From Micrococcales bacterium UBA7469 (lineage in GTDB: Bacteria; Actinomycetota; Actinomycetes; Actinomycetales; Microbacteriaceae), in the NCBI GenBank assembly GCA_002479805.1, contig DLPB01000031.1, positions 142,040-184,776 of the forward strand: 42,737 bases of DNA, given 5' to 3'. Positions 24,155 through 31,877 of the stretch are shown here, in pieces. Under the pieces are notes generated by a model. The model worked only from the letters and a program-made list of their open reading frames with translations, ran no database searches and was not told the origin of the DNA. How positions within the stretch are numbered: the first letter of the stretch is position 1; the number at the start of each line of letters is the position of its first letter. The translations under genes were made by a program, and so were the position numbers.

Positions 24155-24183
24155 AAACGACCCGGGTAACCCCCGGGTCGTTT
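24155..24183 (+). terminator. intrinsic terminator after rplI
   Basis: AAACGACCCGGG pairs perfectly (12 bp) with CCCGGGTCGTTT around a 5-nt loop. A T-rich run (about 24195-24202) follows after a short gap. It separates the rpsF operon from the DnaA-box array of dnaB. Confidence 0.85.
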
Positions 24184-24208
24184 GCATTTCTAGGCTTTTT
24201 TTGTTCGG

Positions 24209-24382
24209 TTATCCACAACCTTGAGGTTGAGGTTTAGAGTTTTCCACTTTAAGTTATCCACAATCACAACCCTGATAAATCAAGGGTTTAGGGAAAGTTA
24301 TCCACAGTTATCCACAAGTGGGTAGAAGTTTTCCACAGTATTGTTCGGCGTGTTTCCACAGAGTTATCCACAGTTATCCACA
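24209..24382 (+). promoter_or_regulatory. dense DnaA-box array upstream of dnaB
   Basis: Six perfect TTATCCACA boxes start at 24209, 24254, 24298, 24308, 24364 and 24374, all on the plus strand. Near-boxes are TTTTCCACT (24240), TTTTCCACA (24329) and GTTTCCACA (24352), same direction. Two tandem pairs (24298/24308 and 24364/24374) are spaced exactly 10 bp. The array lies in the 308-bp gap 24142-24449 and ends about 35 bp before a -10-like TATACA (24418-24423), so DnaA could control dnaB transcription, or the site could titrate DnaA or load helicase. Confidence 0.9.
24268..24288. repeat. imperfect palindrome within the DnaA-box array
   Basis: AACCCTGAT and ATCAAGGGTT form an inverted repeat around AA with one bulged A. 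It sits between boxes 2 and 3, in the most AT-rich part of the array. Confidence 0.55.
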
Positions 24383-24417
24383 GGCTGGTTTGAATCTAAA
24401 TTGTCGGTGCCCCAAGC

Positions 24418-24423
24418 TATACA
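24418..24423 (+). promoter_or_regulatory. possible -10 element of dnaB
   Basis: TATACA is followed by GGAGG and the dnaB ATG 26 bp on. No good -35 lies at 17 bp (TCTAAA), which would fit an activator-dependent promoter next to the DnaA boxes. Confidence 0.35.
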
Positions 24424-24449
24424 GGGCTTAGCTATTTCTGGAGGTTTTT

Positions 24450-25793
24450 ATGTCGATGTTGGCACCGGTCCCATCGGCCGATCCGAGGGTAGCTCCGCAC
24501 AATCTAGATGCAGAGCAGTCCACCCTGGGCGGCATGTTGCTCAGCCAAGAAGCGGTTGCCGAGGTCTTTGAGACCGTATCGGGCGTGGACTTCTACGCCC
24601 CCAAGCACGAGCTGATTTTCAACGCCATTCTGAACCTTTTCGGTCGAGGCGAACCAACCGACGTTATTGCCGTCACTGACGAGCTAAACAAGCAGGGAAA
24701 CCTGGTCAAAGCTGGTGGCGCAGACTACCTGCACTCACTAACCGGATACGTCCCAACTGCGGCCAATGCCGCCTACTACGCCAAGATCGTTGCCGACAAG
24801 GCAATTCTTCGTCGCTTGATTGAAGCCGGAACTCGAATCGCTCAGGCTGGATACGAGAGCCAAGGCGAGGTTGAGGACCTGGTTAACCAGGCTCAGGCTG
24901 AGATCTACAAGGTTTCCAGCCAGTCTTCTAAGGAAGACTATGTTCCGCTAAGCGACTCACTTGAGGCCGCTATCCATGAGATCGAGGGTGCTCAAAAGCG
25001 CGGCGGCGAACTAACCGGTGTTCCAACCGGCTTTACAGACCTGGATGCCTACACCCACGGTCTTCACCCAGGCCAGCTGGTTATTGTGGCGGCACGTCCT
25101 GCGGTTGGTAAGTCAACCTTCGCGCTTGACCTAGCCAGAAATGCCTCCGTGAAGCACAATCAGGCCACCATCTTCTTCTCACTCGAAATGGGTCGTGCTG
25201 AGATCGCGATGCGCCTGATGAGCGCTGAATCTTCGATTTATCTACAGTCGATGCGTAAGGGAACAGTTACCGATGCCGACTGGACCCGACTAGCCGCGGT
25301 TCGTGGTCGCATCAACGATGCCCCGCTCTATATCGATGACAGCCCGAACATGTCACTGGTGGAAATTCGAGCCAAGTGTCGCCGTTTGGCCCAGCAGGTT
25401 GACCTAAAGCTTGTGGTTATTGACTACATCCAGCTGATGTCCAGCGGTAAGAAGGTTGAATCCAGGCAGCAAGAGGTTTCTGAGTTCTCCCGTGCGCTAA
25501 AACTTTTGGCTAAGGAGCTCGGTTTGCCGGTTGTTGCGCTTAGCCAGCTAAACCGTCAGGCAGAGCAGGCAAAAGATAAAAAACCAGAGCTTTCGCACCT
25601 GCGTGAATCTGGATCTTTGGAGCAGGACGCCGACGTGGTAGTGCTATTGCACCGCGAAGGTATCTACGAAAAGGACCACCCGCGCGCAGGAGAAGCCGAT
25701 CTAATTCTGGCAAAACAGCGAAACGGACCGACCGGAACCGTTGTTGTTGCCTTCCACGGTCAGTACTCACGCTTTGTGAATATGCCAAGCTAG
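24450..25793 (+). CDS. dnaB: replicative DNA helicase DnaB
   Basis: Hexameric fork helicase. The 447-residue protein has the N-terminal helical domain (about 14-120, PHNLDAEQSTLGGMLL), a linker helix, and the RecA-like domain with Walker A ARPAVGKST (215-223), Walker B LVVIDYIQLM (about 311-320) and SQLNRQAE and ADVVVLLHR motifs. No intein is present, unlike in some mycobacterial DnaB. GGAGG is well spaced before ATG 24450. Confidence 0.98.
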   Translation: MSMLAPVPSADPRVAPHNLDAEQSTLGGMLLSQEAVAEVFETVSGVDFYAPKHELIFNAILNLFGRGEPTDVIAVTDELNKQGNLVKAGGADYLHSLTGYVPTAANAAYYAKIVADKAILRRLIEAGTRIAQAGYESQGEVEDLVNQAQAEIYKVSSQSSKEDYVPLSDSLEAAIHEIEGAQKRGGELTGVPTGFTDLDAYTHGLHPGQLVIVAARPAVGKSTFALDLARNASVKHNQATIFFSLEMGRAEIAMRLMSAESSIYLQSMRKGTVTDADWTRLAAVRGRINDAPLYIDDSPNMSLVEIRAKCRRLAQQVDLKLVVIDYIQLMSSGKKVESRQQEVSEFSRALKLLAKELGLPVVALSQLNRQAEQAKDKKPELSHLRESGSLEQDADVVVLLHREGIYEKDHPRAGEADLILAKQRNGPTGTVVVAFHGQYSRFVNMPS

Positions 25794-25797
25794 CTCC

Positions 25798-26307
25798 GTG
25801 CGAATTCAACCAGCCATCAAAGCAGCCGTAAGTTTCGGCGCCGGAATCTTCATCACCTTCAGTCAGTCGCATTCTCCGCAGGTCGGCCTCTACACCCTTG
25901 CGGTTTTTGGCCTAGTTATTGGCCTTAGCTCGGTTGCGCTGGCTTTCGCAAGGAAACTCGAGGGGGCACTGCAAGAGCTTCCGATGGCCACCCTGGCCAC
26001 CCTGGTTGGAATTTTCGCGTTACTTGCAGCTCAGTCGGAGCAAGGACAGATGGCTGCATTTGTTGCACTGGTGGCAACCTGGGGTCTTATTTCTGGTGCA
26101 TTTGGCCTTTACCAGGCCCGTCGATTTGGATTCAAGGAGCTGCAGGGTAGAGATCACCTACTCAGTTCGATCTTCGCGCTGTTGCTGGGGGCGCTGTTCC
26201 TCGGTCTAGATCTAGACCCGGTTAGCGCAGTTGGTTTCTTTGGCGCATATCTGGCCCTGGACGGTGTGCACTGGGGGATTGCCTCGGCATCTCCCAAGGG
26301 CAAGTAG
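25798..26307 (+). CDS. uncharacterised membrane protein, about six helices
   Basis: The 169-residue, strongly hydrophobic protein has about six predicted membrane helices in pairs, with a short Gln/Arg-containing cytoplasmic loop (LYQARRFGFKELQGRD, about 113-128). The topology is like DUF308/HdeD-type proteins, but I cannot assign the family. It starts with GTG 4 bp after the dnaB stop, so it is probably co-transcribed with dnaB. Confidence 0.75.
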   Translation: MRIQPAIKAAVSFGAGIFITFSQSHSPQVGLYTLAVFGLVIGLSSVALAFARKLEGALQELPMATLATLVGIFALLAAQSEQGQMAAFVALVATWGLISGAFGLYQARRFGFKELQGRDHLLSSIFALLLGALFLGLDLDPVSAVGFFGAYLALDGVHWGIASASPKGK

Positions 26308-26316
26308 GCTTTAGCT

Positions 26317-26529
26317 GTGAAGCGCTTTGCAAATCTCAAGACCTACATGGTCGTATCGCTGGTCGCAGCCTTATTTACTGGCTTTTTGGTCTACTTCGGA
26401 ACCAGGTATGTAGAAACCGGTGTGATCTCTGGCCTGGTTACCTTCATTGTGGTGATTGTGATTGTTGCAACCTTGGATCTGAGCTTCAAGCCAGATGACC
26501 AGGACCCGAATCGTCCAAAGCTTCGCTAA
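26317..26529 (+). CDS. small two-helix membrane protein
   Basis: The 70-residue protein has a basic N-terminus, two hydrophobic helices (about 9-28 and 36-53) and an acidic/basic polar tail (KPDDQDPNRPKLR). The start is GTG. Its TAA stop directly abuts the convergent purB stop with no gap. It probably ends the dnaB transcript; function unknown. Confidence 0.7.
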   Translation: MKRFANLKTYMVVSLVAALFTGFLVYFGTRYVETGVISGLVTFIVVIVIVATLDLSFKPDDQDPNRPKLR

Positions 26530-27915
26530 TTACCTCAGGTAATTAGTTAGTTCGCTCGCTAATCCCACGTAGCTGTTTGGCTTCAGAGCCTTCAAGCGGT
26601 CTTTGGTCTCGGTTGGAATGTCTAGGCCGTCAATAAATGCAATCAAATCTGCCTCTGAGATTCGCTTGCCTCGGGTTAGCTCTTTGAGAAGCGCATATGG
26701 GTCAGAAATCTTCGATAGACCTCTTGCGACATCGGCCCTGATGGCGGTCTGAATCGCCTCTCCTAAAACTTCCCAGTTGTCCAACAGGTCGGCCAGTAGC
26801 ACTGGCTCGTTGATTGCTAGCTCGTCTAGGCCCTTGGTTAGGTTGTCGATGGCCAAAAGCGAGTGCCCAAAACCGACGCCGATGTTGCGCTGAGCGCTGG
26901 AATCGGTCAGATCACGCTGCAACCTTGAGGTGACGAGGGTTTGGGCAAGCGATTCCAGGATCGCGTTCGCCAGTTCAAGGTTTGCCTCTGCATTTTCAAA
27001 GCGAATTGGGTTCACTTTGTGAGGCATGGTGGAGGATCCGGTGGCGCCGGCAACCGGGATCTGCTTGAAGTAATTCAGCGAGATGTAGGTCCAGATGTCG
27101 GTAGCAAGGTTGTGCAGGATGCGGTTGAAGTGGCTCACTGCCGAGTAGAGCTCCGCCTGCCAGTCGTGAGATTCGATCTGGGTGGTTAGTGGGTTCCAGC
27201 TCAAGCCGAGGTGCTCAACGAATGCCTTGGATTCGCTAGGCCAGTCCACGTTTGGTGCTGCAGCAACGTGTGCGGCGAAGGTTCCGGTTGCTCCAGAAAA
27301 CTTACCCAAGTATTGCTGGGCTGAAATTCGATTGATTTGCCTGGCTGCTCGGTAGACGAAGACCGCAATCTCCTTGCCCATGGTGGTCGGAGTTGCTGGC
27401 TGACCGTGGGTTCTGGAAAGCATTGGAACTGCACTGAGATCCTGAGCGATGCCTTCGAGTTTGCTAACCAGTTTGATCGCCCTTGGCAGCCAAACCTGGT
27501 TTAGGGCTTCCTTGACGGTTAGCGCATAGGAGAGATTGTTGATGTCTTCCGAGGTGCAGGCAAAGTGCACAAGTTCTGCAAGATCAAGGCGGCCCATTGC
27601 CTGCAGCGCATCGCGAATAAAGTACTCGATGGCTTTCACGTCGTGCCTTGTGGTGGCCTCAATTTTGGCAATGGCAGCAACATCGGCATCGCTGAAGTTC
27701 TCGGCTAGCGCTCTCAGCTGGGTTTTTTCCTGAGCGCTAAGGCTGGAGTTGGTGCCCAGCAAATCCCTTTCGGCAAGCCAGATCAGCCATTCAATCTCTA
27801 CTTGGATTCTGGCTCGGTTTAGTCCGGCCTCGCTGAGGTAGTTGCCGAGGTCCCCAACCTGGGCGCGGTAGCGACCATCAAGTGGGCTTAGAGGTTGAAC
27901 CGAAAGATTGCTCAC
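26530..27915 (-). CDS. purB: adenylosuccinate lyase
   Basis: Enzyme of purine synthesis that cleaves SAICAR and adenylosuccinate. The 461-residue protein has the fumarase/aspartase superfamily signature GSSTMPHKVNP and the catalytic-His region TRHDVKAIEYFIRD, SRTHGQPATPTTMGKE. The length and the N-terminus (LSPLDGRYR) match the E. coli PurB type rather than the shorter B. subtilis type. The start is GTG (27915). Confidence 0.96.
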   Translation of the reverse strand: MSNLSVQPLSPLDGRYRAQVGDLGNYLSEAGLNRARIQVEIEWLIWLAERDLLGTNSSLSAQEKTQLRALAENFSDADVAAIAKIEATTRHDVKAIEYFIRDALQAMGRLDLAELVHFACTSEDINNLSYALTVKEALNQVWLPRAIKLVSKLEGIAQDLSAVPMLSRTHGQPATPTTMGKEIAVFVYRAARQINRISAQQYLGKFSGATGTFAAHVAAAPNVDWPSESKAFVEHLGLSWNPLTTQIESHDWQAELYSAVSHFNRILHNLATDIWTYISLNYFKQIPVAGATGSSTMPHKVNPIRFENAEANLELANAILESLAQTLVTSRLQRDLTDSSAQRNIGVGFGHSLLAIDNLTKGLDELAINEPVLLADLLDNWEVLGEAIQTAIRADVARGLSKISDPYALLKELTRGKRISEADLIAFIDGLDIPTETKDRLKALKPNSYVGLASELTNYLR

Positions 27916-27923
27916 TAGCCCAT

Positions 27924-27944
27924 TTTGCCCGACTTTCGGGCAAA
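27924..27944 (-). other. perfect hairpin in the purB leader
   Basis: TTTGCCCGA and TCGGGCAAA form a 9-bp stem with a 3-nt loop, 9 bp upstream of the purB GTG and just after the holin-like gene. It may cap the upstream transcript or affect purB translation. No U-tract follows on the minus strand. Confidence 0.45.
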
Positions 27945-27956
27945 GCGATACTCAAA

Positions 27957-28382
27957 TCACTTGATCTTGAGAACCTTGAGGACGCTGCGAGTCAGGAAGC
28001 TGGCAATCGACATCACAATCGCAGCCAAAATTGCCCAACCCAGAGAGGCGATCGAAAGCCCTTCTGAGGTAAAGCCTTCGATCGAGAACACATTCGCACC
28101 GAGTAGCCCTGAGAACCAAGCCACCAAGAGCAGCAGTGCGCCATTGATCACAAAGGCGATTAGGCCAAAGGTAAGAATGTAGAGCGGGAAGGCCAGCACC
28201 TTGATTACCGGTGCGATGATGGCGTTCACCAGGCCAAAAATGGCTCCGATCACCAGGAATGAACCGATGGTTTCCCAAAGTCCATCACCGCCGTAGGGGG
28301 TGAGCTTCACCTGAGGCACCACCAGGGTGGCAGCCCAGAGGCCAACTGCATTGACAATGGTGCTAATTAGAAAGCGCAACAT
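27957..28382 (-). CDS. holin-like membrane protein (phage holin 4 superfamily IV type)
   Basis: The 141-residue protein has four membrane helices and the typical VNAIIAPVIKVLAFPLYILTFGL segment of the conserved bacterial 'phage holin family' (Phage_holin_4_2). These are chromosomal membrane proteins in most actinobacteria, not evidence of a prophage; their role is not established. It is upstream of purB in the same direction with a 41-bp gap and divergent from pdhA. Confidence 0.85.
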   Translation of the reverse strand: MLRFLISTIVNAVGLWAATLVVPQVKLTPYGGDGLWETIGSFLVIGAIFGLVNAIIAPVIKVLAFPLYILTFGLIAFVINGALLLLVAWFSGLLGANVFSIEGFTSEGLSIASLGWAILAAIVMSIASFLTRSVLKVLKIK

Positions 28383-28406
28383 TATTCAATTCTGGCAGTA
28401 TCGGGC

Positions 28407-28412
28407 TAAATT
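28407..28412 (+). promoter_or_regulatory. possible -10 of the pdhABC operon, leaderless start
   Basis: TAAATT lies 7 nt before the pdhA GTG, the spacing expected for a leaderless transcript. There is no good ribosome-binding site before the GTG and only a weak -35. Confidence 0.4.
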
Positions 28413-28419
28413 AGGTTCC

Positions 28420-29538
28420 GTGACCCCAGACAATTCCACTCCGATGATGCAATTACTTGCTCCGGACGGCAGCTACGGCGTGCCAGCGCAGTACGCCAGG
28501 TATGGGGAAATCATTGATTCGCTGGGCGAAGACCAGCTAAAAACCTTCTATCGCGACATGGCGCGCATTCGCAGGTTCGATATCGAAGCCATTGCGCTGC
28601 AGCGCCAGGGCCAGCTAGGTCTGTGGGTTCCGGCAATTGGTCAGGAGGGTGCTCAGATCGGTTCTGGTTACGCAGTTGGACCGAACGACCACATTTTCCC
28701 CTCCTACCGTGAGCACGGTGTTGCCATTACCCACGGTGTGGAGCTGATGTCGATTCTCAAGATGATGCGCGGTGTGAACCACGGCGGCTGGAACCCTGAG
28801 GAGACCAGGTATCACCTGTATTCGATTGTTTTGGGTGCCCAGGTTTTGCACGCGGTTGGCTACGCCATGGGTGTGAAGTTTGATGGTCGAGTCGGCACCG
28901 GCGACAAAGACAACGATCTTGCGGTGATCTCCTACTTTGGTGATGGCGCTACCGCCGAGGGCGATGTTTCAGAGTCCTTGCTGTTTGCAGCGATAAACGA
29001 TGCCCCGATTGTGTTCTTTGTTCAGAACAACCAGTGGGCAATCTCATCTCCGGTGGAGAAGCAAACCAAAGTTCCGCTCTACCTGCGCGGTTCTGGCTTT
29101 GGTGTGCCGGGCATGCGAGTTGATGGCAACGATGTTTTGGCTTGCTACGCAGCCACCAAGGTTCACATGGACGAGGCGCGTGAGGGTGCCGGCCCGTACC
29201 TGATTGAGGCTTTGACCTATCGCATCGGTGCTCACACCACGAGCGATGACCCATCGAAGTATCGCGATGAGGCCGAGGTCGAGTACTGGAAGGCCCGCGA
29301 CCCAATCGCTCGCTTTGAGACCTTCTTGCGTCGACAGGGTGTGGAAGATGCTTTCTTCGAAGACGTCAAGCAGGCCGGAGACGAGCTGGCCGCCGACATC
29401 AGAGAGCAGACCTTTGCGCTCAAGACCCCGCCGCTTGAGCACATTTTTGACTTTGTCTACTCAGACTCCCACCCCGACATCGACCAGCAGCGCGCTTGGC
29501 TGAAGGCCTACGAAGAATCGATGGGTGCTCATGAGTAG
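28420..29538 (+). CDS. pdhA: 2-oxo acid (pyruvate or branched-chain) dehydrogenase E1 alpha subunit
   Basis: The 372-residue TPP-dependent E1alpha has GQLGLWVPAIGQEGAQIGSG, FPSYREHGVA and the TPP motif GDGATAEGDVSESLLFAAINDAPIVFFVQNN. The active-site region YRIGAHTTSDDPSKYR is typical of BCKDH/PDH E1alpha. With the two next genes it forms an E1alpha-E1beta-E2 set; E3 is not in the window. Substrate is uncertain: many actinobacteria use a one-chain AceE for pyruvate. The GTG at 28420 is preferred; an upstream open stretch overlaps the divergent holin-like gene. Confidence 0.88.
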   Translation: MTPDNSTPMMQLLAPDGSYGVPAQYARYGEIIDSLGEDQLKTFYRDMARIRRFDIEAIALQRQGQLGLWVPAIGQEGAQIGSGYAVGPNDHIFPSYREHGVAITHGVELMSILKMMRGVNHGGWNPEETRYHLYSIVLGAQVLHAVGYAMGVKFDGRVGTGDKDNDLAVISYFGDGATAEGDVSESLLFAAINDAPIVFFVQNNQWAISSPVEKQTKVPLYLRGSGFGVPGMRVDGNDVLACYAATKVHMDEAREGAGPYLIEALTYRIGAHTTSDDPSKYRDEAEVEYWKARDPIARFETFLRRQGVEDAFFEDVKQAGDELAADIREQTFALKTPPLEHIFDFVYSDSHPDIDQQRAWLKAYEESMGAHE

Positions 29539-30514
29539 CTATAAGGACATGGCGATTGCCAAGGCGCTGAATGCCGGTTTGCAAAAGGCCATGCAGGATG
29601 ACCCGAAGGTCTTGGTCTTTGGCGAGGATGTTGCCCAGCTCGGTGGCGTATTCCGCGTCACCGAAGGCCTACACAAAGAGTTTGGTGACCAAAGAGTCTT
29701 CAACTCACCGATTGCAGAGTCCGGCATCGTCGGAACCGCAATTGGTTTGGCGATGCGCGGCTATCGTCCGGTGGCTGAGATTCAATTCGATGGCTTTGTT
29801 TTCCCGGCCTTCAACCAGATCACCAGCCAGCTTGCAAAGCTAACCTCGCGATCTGAGGGTTACTTGCAGATGCCGGTGGTGATTCGTATCCCTTACGGTG
29901 GCGGCATTGGTGCGGTTGAGCACCACTCGGAGAGCCCAGAGGCCTACTTCGCCCACACCGCAGGTCTGCGAATTGTCACCCCATCAAACCCAAACGATGC
30001 CTACTGGATGATTCAGGAAGCAATCAAGAGCCCAGATCCGGTGATTGTGTTTGAGCCAAAGCGTCGCTACTGGCAAAAGGGACCGGTGAACCTGGATATT
30101 CCACCGATGCCACTGCACTCGGCACGTTTGATGCGCGAGGGCAGCGATGTCACGCTCTTGGCCTACGGCCCAATGGTCACCACTGCACTACAGGCGGCTG
30201 AATTGGGAGCCGAAGAGGGCGTCAGCATCGAGGTAATCGACCTGCGCTCACTAACTCCGATTGATTACCCAACCCTGTTTGCGTCTGCAAACAAGACCGG
30301 CCGCGTTGTTATCGTCCACGAAGCGCCAACCAATGTCAGCATCTCCAGCGAGATTGCTGCCCGGATTGCGGAGAACTGCTTCTTCTCGCTGGAAGCTCCG
30401 GTTTTGCGCGTGGGCGGTTTCGACACTCCATACCCACCAGCCAAGCTGGAAGAGGCCTACCTACCGGATGCTGACCGCATCCTGGAGGCCGTCGACAGGT
30501 CTTTGGCTTACTAG
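29531..30514 (+). CDS. pdhB: 2-oxo acid dehydrogenase E1 beta subunit
   Basis: The 327-residue E1beta has the transketolase-type pyrimidine-binding domain (VFGEDVAQLGGVFRVTEGL, FNSPIAESGIVGTAIGLA, EIQFDGFVFPAFNQI) and a C-terminal domain with EVIDLRSLTPID and VGGFDTPYP. ATG 29531 overlaps the pdhA stop by 8 nt; GTG 29525 is an alternative. Confidence 0.93.
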   Translation: MSSYKDMAIAKALNAGLQKAMQDDPKVLVFGEDVAQLGGVFRVTEGLHKEFGDQRVFNSPIAESGIVGTAIGLAMRGYRPVAEIQFDGFVFPAFNQITSQLAKLTSRSEGYLQMPVVIRIPYGGGIGAVEHHSESPEAYFAHTAGLRIVTPSNPNDAYWMIQEAIKSPDPVIVFEPKRRYWQKGPVNLDIPPMPLHSARLMREGSDVTLLAYGPMVTTALQAAELGAEEGVSIEVIDLRSLTPIDYPTLFASANKTGRVVIVHEAPTNVSISSEIAARIAENCFFSLEAPVLRVGGFDTPYPPAKLEEAYLPDADRILEAVDRSLAY

Positions 30515-30522
30515 GAGGCATG

Positions 30523-31836
30523 ATGAGCATTGCAAAATTCCCACTGCCAGATGTTGGTGAAGGCCTAACCGAAGCAGAAATTGTCTCCTGGAAGGTAGCG
30601 GTCGGCGATCACGTCAGCGTGAACCAAACCATCTGTGAAATCGAGACTGCCAAGTCCATCGTGGAGCTGCCTTGCCCGTTTGCCGGCGAAGTGACTGAGC
30701 TTTTGGCCAAGGAGGGTGAAACCGTCGAGGTTGGAAACCCAATCATCGCGGTGCGAGTTCTTGGTGCTAGCCCAATTCCAACTCTGAGTGAACCAGATGC
30801 TCCCGCCGGTGCTGTTGAGCAAGAGGCCGATACCGGTGCTGAATACAAGCTGCCAACCCTGGTTGGCTATGGCGATTCCGGTGAAGCTAAGTCCCGCCGC
30901 CGCAGGGCGGTAGCGGCGGTAGCGCCGGTTACCACCGCAATCCCAGTTTCCATGGTGCGAGCCATGGCCGCCACTGACAACGTGATGGCAAAGCCGCCAA
31001 TTCGCAAGCTCGCCAAGGAGCTGGGTGTAGATCTCGGCAGTGTTTCCGGAACCGGCGTTCACGGGGAAATCACCCGTGAAGACGTAATCGGTTCGGCCTC
31101 GCAGGCCTCGGTCTTCAAAAACCTCACCACCCCGCAGGCTCCTTCTGAGCGCGAAGAGCGGATTCCGGTCAAGGGCGTGCGCAAGGCAATCGCCAATGCC
31201 ATGGTTAAGAGTGCTTTTACCGCACCCCACGTCAGCATCTTCGTAGACGTTGATGCCACCAGAACCATGGAATATGTCAAGCGCCTAAAGAACTCGGTTG
31301 ACTTCGCAGGCATCAAGGTGACTCCGCTTTTGATCATGGCAAAGGCCATGATTTGGGCGGTGCGAAGAAACCGCATGGTGAACTCGACTTGGACCGATGA
31401 GGAAATCATCGTCCACAACTTCGTAAACCTTGGTATCGCTGCCGCTACCCCGCGTGGCTTGATTGTGCCAAATATCAAAGATGCCGATGCCATGAGCATG
31501 ATTGAGCTGGCTCAGGCGATTGAGCAGTTGGCTGCCACCGCCAGGGATGGCAAGACCACCCCGGAGGACATGAAGGACGGCACCATCACCATCACCAACA
31601 TCGGTGTCTTTGGTGTCGACACCGGAACCCCGATCCTGAACCCAGGTGAGGTTGGAATCGTTGCCCTCGGCTCGATTCGCAAGAAGCCCTGGGTGGTTGA
31701 CGATGAGATTGTGGTTCGCCAGGTCACCACAATTGGTGCGACCTTTGATCACCGCGTGGTGGATGGTGACGTGGCATCTAGGTTTGTGCAGGACGTGGCA
31801 AGCGTGATTGAGGAACCAGCGCTGCTACTCGACTAA
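30523..31836 (+). CDS. pdhC: 2-oxo acid dehydrogenase E2 (dihydrolipoyl acyltransferase)
   Basis: The 437-residue protein has one N-terminal lipoyl domain with lipoyl-lysine K44 (EIETAKS), an Ala/Pro-rich linker, a peripheral-subunit-binding domain (about 146-182, PPIRKLAKELGVDLGSVSGTGVHGEITREDV) and the catalytic domain with DHRVVDGD (H410, D414). AGGAGG lies 4 nt before ATG 30523 but only 1 nt before the ATG at 30520, so I use the second. Confidence 0.94.
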   Translation: MSIAKFPLPDVGEGLTEAEIVSWKVAVGDHVSVNQTICEIETAKSIVELPCPFAGEVTELLAKEGETVEVGNPIIAVRVLGASPIPTLSEPDAPAGAVEQEADTGAEYKLPTLVGYGDSGEAKSRRRRAVAAVAPVTTAIPVSMVRAMAATDNVMAKPPIRKLAKELGVDLGSVSGTGVHGEITREDVIGSASQASVFKNLTTPQAPSEREERIPVKGVRKAIANAMVKSAFTAPHVSIFVDVDATRTMEYVKRLKNSVDFAGIKVTPLLIMAKAMIWAVRRNRMVNSTWTDEEIIVHNFVNLGIAAATPRGLIVPNIKDADAMSMIELAQAIEQLAATARDGKTTPEDMKDGTITITNIGVFGVDTGTPILNPGEVGIVALGSIRKKPWVVDDEIVVRQVTTIGATFDHRVVDGDVASRFVQDVASVIEEPALLLD

Positions 31837-31842
31837 CTGCAA

Positions 31843-31871
31843 TTGACATTCATTTTCAATAAGCGTAGTGT
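31843..31871 (+). promoter_or_regulatory. promoter of the znu-zur operon
   Basis: TTGACA (31843-31848) and TAGTGT (31866-31871) with a 17-bp spacer. The expected start (about 31878) coincides with the znuA ATG, so the message may be leaderless. The Zur box overlaps the -35 and spacer. Confidence 0.65.
31844..31858. promoter_or_regulatory. Zur operator
   Basis: On the minus strand the site reads TGAAAATGAATGTCA, matching 13 of 15 positions of the actinobacterial Zur-box pattern TGAAAATGATTTTCA as I know it. It covers the -35 region of the znu promoter, and a Zur-like protein is the last gene of the operon, so zinc-dependent autorepression is expected. Confidence 0.8.
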
Positions 31872-31877
31872 CGAGGC

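Noticed and set aside
24209..24382. CRISPR-like or satellite repeat
   Set aside because: Repeat unit is the 9-bp DnaA box with irregular spacing and no spacers of equal size; no cas genes.
27924..27944. purine riboswitch upstream of purB
   Set aside because: Only a simple 9-bp hairpin; no three-way junction or conserved purine-riboswitch core.
27957..28382. prophage remnant suggested by a holin-like protein
   Set aside because: This holin family is chromosomal in many bacteria and no other phage gene is nearby.
30565..31230. 221-codon open frame on the minus strand inside pdhC
   Set aside because: Antisense to a clear E2 gene with intact domains; low-complexity translation, no ribosome-binding site and no recognisable domain.
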